64,000 nucleotides of DNA from JAGWBD01 sp965220615 (lineage in GTDB: Bacteria; Chloroflexota; Anaerolineae; Aggregatilineales; Phototrophicaceae). Made by a program: the position numbers and the translations under genes. The stretch covers positions 1,178,001 to 1,242,000 of the forward strand of contig CBDCQL010000002.1 in the NCBI GenBank assembly GCA_965220615.1, read 5' to 3'. Below the pieces are notes generated by a model. The model was not told the origin of the DNA and did not search any database. It worked only from the letters and a program-made list of their open reading frames with translations. Within the stretch, counting starts at the first letter, position 1, and every line of letters starts with the position of its first letter. Shown one piece after another: positions 60,554 to 64,000 of the stretch.

Positions 60554-61697
60554 CCCTGCCTCCCTGCAACAAGAGTTTCAGCGGGTTTTCCAAGGTGCCA
60601 ACAAGGTCTTCCAGGAAACGGGCACCCTGAATCTCGGAGGGCGCTCCCGGCCCGTCGGCGATTGTCAGGGTCAGCGTGATGGCTGGTCGCATCTCTGGCG
60701 GGCCGTCATCGTATGAGATATTGCGCCACACTGTCCTGCCCGCGCCGAGGCTGGCGACAGCGACGGGTCCTGGTCGGGCCGCAACCCTGTCCGGTCCGCC
60801 GTCGCCCAGGTCACAGATCCGGAAGCTCTCCCTGCCGGCAGATGCGTCTCCGAGACTCCAGGGGGGTTCTCCCTGAGGCATTTCCGGCCAGGCCTGCAAC
60901 ACTTCCCGAAATGAAAGATTGTCGGCCGACTCAAGCACTGCCAATGACTGCCCGTCGCCACGTGGGACGACCAGTCCCGGATGGACGCCGTCCTGTGGCA
61001 CGTAGCGCCCGCTACGCTTTCTCGCGTTTAGCGCAGGGTGCCGGGCAAGGGCCTGCATGCAGGCAAAGGCCAACAGGGCGCTTCGATTCAACGGCCTCTC
61101 ACCAGCGGGCCACATGTCCTGCAGGGCGAGGATGGCCGACATACCCACCATAGACTCCAGCACGATCGGCAAGTTCGCGGCTTCAGCCAGTTGACCGGCC
61201 TGCTGCACATCAATGGCCTGAATCCTGCCCCGCGGTCCGCTGCCCTGCAGACTCTCCAGGTCTATCCGGCGTACCCGCGCCAGATGCCGGGCACCCGGCG
61301 TCGCACGAACGCGCAGGGCGGTACCTGCCGGGATGACAACGTCGCGTGACGCGTTGGCAGGCACCAGGTCCGGTTCTGGCGCGGCGACCGGCTTCGGCCG
61401 CTCGCCCGCCTGCGGGTCTCCGCCCCGGGGCCAGGTAGGCAGCTGCTCGCCCTTGTCGCCTTCCTGCAGCACCCAGGCGATCGCCGTCACGACCGGGACC
61501 GTCGCGCCTTCCGGGAAACGCTGCGGGCCCATCAGACCCGAGGCAGGCGCCTCCAATTCCATGTTGACCTTGTCGGTCTCCACTTCGCAAAGCGGGTCCC
61601 CGGCCAGGACCGCATCCCCCTCTGCGACCAGCCAGCGCAGAATCCGCGACTGTTCATGCGCGGGATCAAACCTGGGCAGCCAGAGCGGAGCGGGCAC
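60531..61697 (-). CDS. 2-oxoacid dehydrogenase E2-like protein lacking the catalytic His
   Basis: Domains in order: a lipoyl domain with attachment Lys43 (EVETDKVNMELEAPASG), a linker of about 60 residues, an E3-binding-like domain (about 131-164, LRVRATPGARHLARVRRI), then a catalytic-like domain (about 175-375, with AFACMQALARHPALNARKR and HPGLVVPRGDGQSL). In true E2 enzymes the latter ends with DHRxxDG; here the equivalent stretch reads LTIADGPGAPSEIQGARFL with no His. The helix before the substrate channel (MRRxIAxRM) is also missing. The start is GTG 61697, one base after the E1beta stop. Possibly an inactive structural or lipoyl-carrier E2. Confidence 0.8.
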   Translation of the reverse strand: MPAPLWLPRFDPAHEQSRILRWLVAEGDAVLAGDPLCEVETDKVNMELEAPASGLMGPQRFPEGATVPVVTAIAWVLQEGDKGEQLPTWPRGGDPQAGERPKPVAAPEPDLVPANASRDVVIPAGTALRVRATPGARHLARVRRIDLESLQGSGPRGRIQAIDVQQAGQLAEAANLPIVLESMVGMSAILALQDMWPAGERPLNRSALLAFACMQALARHPALNARKRSGRYVPQDGVHPGLVVPRGDGQSLAVLESADNLSFREVLQAWPEMPQGEPPWSLGDASAGRESFRICDLGDGGPDRVAARPGPVAVASLGAGRTVWRNISYDDGPPEMRPAITLTLTIADGPGAPSEIQGARFLEDLVGTLENPLKLLLQGGRDAHRDRQ

Positions 61698-61698
61698 G

Positions 61699-62685
61699 CT
61701 ACACCTGGTTGCGCACAAGTTTGCGGGCATCACGGACGATGTCCTGCATTTGCGGAATGGCGGCCGCCTCCAGCACCTCACTTTGTGGCACCGGCACTTC
61801 CTTCCCCGCCAGGCGCAGTGGAGGCGCATCCAGGTAGTCAAAGGCTTCGCTGGCCACCACCCGCGCCACCACCTCGCCCCCAAAGCCGCCGGTTTCGACG
61901 GCTTCATGGACGACGAGCAGGCGGCCGGTACGGATGACAGACTGGACAATCAGCGTTTCGTCCAGGGGTCGCAGCGTGCGGGGATCGATAACCTCGACGT
62001 CGATGCCTTCTTCGGCCAGCTGGTTCGCTGCCTCAAGGGCCAGGGAGACCATCATGGACGTCGCCACCAAAGTGAGGTCGCGGCCCTGACGCAAAACGCG
62101 GGAAACGCCGAGCGGCTCGCGGTAGGCCTCTTCCGGGACGTGACCGCGAGCGTTGTAAAGCAACTTGTGTTCGCAAAAGATCACCGGGTTGTCGTCATCG
62201 ATGGCGGAGAGCAGCAGGCCCTTGGCATCGTAGGCGCTGGCGGGCATCACCACCTTCAGACCCGGGACGTGCACAAACCAGTTTTCGTAACTGCCGCTGT
62301 GCTGCGCGGCCGCGCCCGTACCGGCACCTCCCGGCAGGCGCATGACCAGGGGCACGCTTACCTGACCGGCAAACATGGTCCGCATACGCGCGCCTTGCAG
62401 GACCATCTGCTCCATGCCCAGGGTGATGAAATCGCTGAACTGCATGTCCCCCACAGGCCGCAGGCCGCTGATCGCCGCGCCAACGCAGGCGCCTGCGATC
62501 CCCGCCTCCGATATGGGAGTGTCGATCACGCGCATGGTTCCATAGCGGTCCAGCAGGCCGCGCGTCACGCCAAAGGCGCCGCCGTAGGTGCCAATGTCCT
62601 CCCCAATCAGGATCACGTCAGGATCGGCATCCATGGCCTGTACCAGCGCCTCGTTCAGCGCTTCGCGGTAACTGAGTTCACGCAT
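61699..62685 (-). CDS. pdhB: 2-oxoacid dehydrogenase E1 component, beta subunit
   Basis: The 328-residue protein matches PdhB/AcoB/BkdB subunits: SYREALNEALVQAMDADPDVILIGEDIGTYGG, RVIDTPISEAGIAGACVGAAISGLRPVGDMQFSDF, VMRLPGGAGTGAAAQHS, and IDVEVIDPRTLRPLD. It forms the ThDP-binding E1 heterotetramer with the alpha subunit and decarboxylates a 2-oxoacid before transfer to a lipoyl group. ATG 62685 overlaps E1alpha by 8 nt. Pyruvate, acetoin or a branched-chain keto acid are all possible substrates. No E3 gene is seen next to it. Confidence 0.93.
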   Translation of the reverse strand: MRELSYREALNEALVQAMDADPDVILIGEDIGTYGGAFGVTRGLLDRYGTMRVIDTPISEAGIAGACVGAAISGLRPVGDMQFSDFITLGMEQMVLQGARMRTMFAGQVSVPLVMRLPGGAGTGAAAQHSGSYENWFVHVPGLKVVMPASAYDAKGLLLSAIDDDNPVIFCEHKLLYNARGHVPEEAYREPLGVSRVLRQGRDLTLVATSMMVSLALEAANQLAEEGIDVEVIDPRTLRPLDETLIVQSVIRTGRLLVVHEAVETGGFGGEVVARVVASEAFDYLDAPPLRLAGKEVPVPQSEVLEAAAIPQMQDIVRDARKLVRNQV

Positions 62686-63688
62686 AGACGTGGTCCATGA
62701 GCCCTGAAGGGTCTGGCAGTGGAGCCGCGTCGGCCCAGGCCACGGCATCGTCGACACGAGCGTTGGCCCTGACCTTCATGGCCGAGACCTCGTTTTCGTC
62801 CACAACACCGGCATGCAACAGTCTTGACTCAAGGCGAAGAAGCGGGTCGCGGTCCGGTTCCTGCCAGCGCCGGACTTCTTCCCGACTTCGATACGCCTGG
62901 CGGTCGCTGCGGGAATGACCTTTGATGCGATAGGTCAGCGCTTCGACAAGAGTCGGGCCATCGCCTTTCCTGGCGCGACTCGCTGCGGCATGAACGCAAT
63001 CGAAGACCTCCAGGAAATCGTTGCCATCAATCGTATAACCCGGGAATCCGTAGGCCGCTGCCCGTGAACTGATTGTTTCGACATTGAGAGACCTGTTGAC
63101 CGGCGTGGACATGGCGTAGCTGTTATTTTCGCAGACATAAATCACAGGCAGTTTCCAGATTGACGCCATGTTGAGGGCTTCGTGAAAGGCTCCCTCGTTG
63201 GCCGCACCGTCTCCAAAGAACACCAGGCAAACGGCGTCCTCAGCGCGCAATTGAATGGCCAGTCCAACGCCCGCCGACAGGGGCAGACCGCCGGCCACAA
63301 TGCCGTTGCCTCCCAGGAAACCTGACTTCACGTCGGCCATGTGCATCGTGCCGCCAAAGCCGTCGCAAAAGCCTCCGGCCTTTCCCATAATGTCCGCCAT
63401 CACGCGCCGCGGGTCATCGGTCCAGGCAAGGGCATGGCCGTGGCCGCGATGGTGGCTGAAGAAACGGTCACCGGACTTTAGCGCGCGGAGCGCCCCAACA
63501 TTGGTCGCTTCCTGGCCGATGGAAAGGTGCAGGGTACCGCGCGTGCGACCCGCCAGATAAAGTTGGTCGACTCGTTCTTCAAAGGCGCGAATCAGCAGCA
63601 TGCTGGCCAGCGAGGCCTTGAGTCCTGCCGGACCCAACTCCTCCAGAGCCTGACACTGCGGCAGCATTTCCCTGGCGACGTTTTGCAT
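62678..63688 (-). CDS. pdhA: 2-oxoacid dehydrogenase E1 component, alpha subunit
   Basis: The 336-residue protein has the ThDP motif GDGAANEGAFHEALNMASIWKLPVIYVCENN, preceded by SIGQEATNVGALRALK, HHRGHGHALA and GGFLGG-type GNGIVAGGLPLSAG segments. A phosphorylation-loop-like KGHSRSDRQAYRSREEV follows. The PVIYVCENNSYAMST form is closest to AcoA/PdhA types. It is the first gene of the long minus-strand run, directly downstream of a strong promoter and a possible GntR operator. The start ATG 63688 has no obvious Shine-Dalgarno. Confidence 0.93.
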   Translation of the reverse strand: MQNVAREMLPQCQALEELGPAGLKASLASMLLIRAFEERVDQLYLAGRTRGTLHLSIGQEATNVGALRALKSGDRFFSHHRGHGHALAWTDDPRRVMADIMGKAGGFCDGFGGTMHMADVKSGFLGGNGIVAGGLPLSAGVGLAIQLRAEDAVCLVFFGDGAANEGAFHEALNMASIWKLPVIYVCENNSYAMSTPVNRSLNVETISSRAAAYGFPGYTIDGNDFLEVFDCVHAAASRARKGDGPTLVEALTYRIKGHSRSDRQAYRSREEVRRWQEPDRDPLLRLESRLLHAGVVDENEVSAMKVRANARVDDAVAWADAAPLPDPSGLMDHVYA

Positions 63689-63705
63689 AAACGAACAACG
63701 TAGTA

Positions 63706-63726
63706 TACAATTGGTACAGTATTGTA
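63706..63726. promoter_or_regulatory. inverted-repeat operator candidate for the GntR regulator
   Basis: TACAAT (63706-63711) and ATTGTA (63721-63726) form a perfect inverted repeat with a 9-base spacer. It covers the -10 and start region of the E1alpha promoter and lies next to a divergent GntR gene, the classic place for an autoregulatory operator. Confidence 0.5.
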
Positions 63727-63749
63727 GCGTAAGGTATGCGGCTTGTCAA
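63721..63749 (-). promoter_or_regulatory. strong sigma70-type promoter of the E1alpha operon
   Basis: On the minus strand TTGACA (63749-63744) and TACAAT (63726-63721) are exactly 17 bases apart, near consensus. The predicted start is near 63714, giving a leader of about 26 nt before ATG 63688. Confidence 0.65.
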
Positions 63750-63771
63750 AGAATCTTGCCGAACAAGTTCC

Positions 63772-63800
63772 TTGCAGACAACTGTGAACTTCGCTACCTT
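63772..63800 (+). promoter_or_regulatory. possible promoter of the GntR gene
   Basis: TTGCAG (63772-63777) and TACCTT (63795-63800) are separated by 17 bases. The -10 is weak. The predicted start near 63807 precedes AGGAAGG at 63821-63827. Confidence 0.35.
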
Positions 63801-63854
63801 TTTGCCATAGTCCAAAGTGCAGGAAGGTGAACCCTGACCGACCCTAATGCCAAC

Positions 63855-64000
63855 GTGACCCTGGAACGAGATTCAGTTCAGCCCCTTTATCTGCAACTGG
63901 AAACCTTGCTGCGCAATCAAATCGAGTCCGGGAGTGCAAGGGCTGGCGACCGCCTGCCAACAGAGCTTTCCCTGGCGCAGCAGTACGGCATTAGTCGCAT
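63855..64000 (+). CDS. GntR-family transcriptional regulator (N-terminal part, cut by window edge)
   Basis: The visible 48 residues start VTLERDSVQPLYLQLETLLR and continue with SGSARAGDRLPTELSLAQQYGISR, the winged helix-turn-helix of GntR regulators (PLYxQL, GDxLPTE, LxxxxGxSR). The effector domain lies beyond the window, so the HutC, FadR or MocR subgroup is unknown. GTG 63855 is used, but a CTG at 63834 lies in frame just after a good AGGAAGG and may be the true start. It is divergent from the E1alpha operon and likely its repressor or sensor. Confidence 0.82.
   Translation, partial: MTLERDSVQPLYLQLETLLRNQIESGSARAGDRLPTELSLAQQYGISR

Overview
This GC-rich window is densely packed with protein-coding genes. 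No rRNA, tRNA, CRISPR array, insertion sequence or phage gene was recognised. Gene content points to an environmental, probably marine or sponge-associated, member of the Chloroflexota (Caldilineales/Anaerolineae-like or SAR202-like). This is inferred from the family mix: class I lysyl-tRNA synthetase, polyphosphate glucokinase, SqdB, FG-GAP/VCBS proteins, sulfatases without signal peptides, phytanoyl-CoA dioxygenase, enolase-superfamily dehydratase, DUF2723, and many SBP-dependent importers. No marker gene settles the assignment. Genes often overlap by 1, 4 or 8 nt, and GTG and TTG starts are common.

Layout. 1-2550: tail of a probable PPIase, a small membrane ORF, mtnP, then a decaying ftsW/rodA-PBP pair (one frameshifted, one cut to about 59 codons). 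2545-6989: PHP phosphoesterase, flippase-like membrane protein, YigZ/IMPACT protein, large TPR protein. 7059-15129: hisZ-hisG, facing a five-gene operon pheA-asd-sqdB-hisD-APH-like kinase. 15258-26850: a catabolic block with two SDRs, two D-2-hydroxyacid dehydrogenases, a sulfatase, an enolase-superfamily dehydratase, a PhyH dioxygenase, a DapA-like and an HpaI-like aldolase. A DUF2723 membrane protein and a livK::livF deletion chimera interrupt it. The block looks suited to acid-sugar catabolism. 26931-30750: thiBPQ transporter behind a TPP riboswitch with its terminator. 30806-36590: orphan CoA-transferase subunit, S41 protease, tandem MFS paralogues, polyphosphate glucokinase. 36587-44689: class I LysRS, a sugar ABC importer without ATPase, gamma-glutamyltransferase, and an M24 protein with degenerate metal ligands. 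44798-46835: mtnA and a PGM/alkaline-phosphatase-fold metalloenzyme.

46848-64000 is the most unusual part. A minus-strand run of 14 genes encodes a 2-oxoacid dehydrogenase (E1alpha, E1beta, and an E2 without the catalytic His), an RpiB-like isomerase, a complete peptide-type (Opp/Dpp) ABC importer, a protein of unrecognised family, and a sulfatase interleaved with three FG-GAP/VCBS propeller proteins that show no signal peptides. A divergent GntR regulator lies at its head. Between them is a near-consensus promoter overlapped by a perfect inverted repeat, the expected place for a GntR operator. I infer a regulon that imports a substrate, desulfates it inside the cell and oxidises the product. 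The substrate is unknown.

Limits: no searches or alignments were run. Family calls come from motifs and overall resemblance, and transcription signals from reading the sequence by eye.
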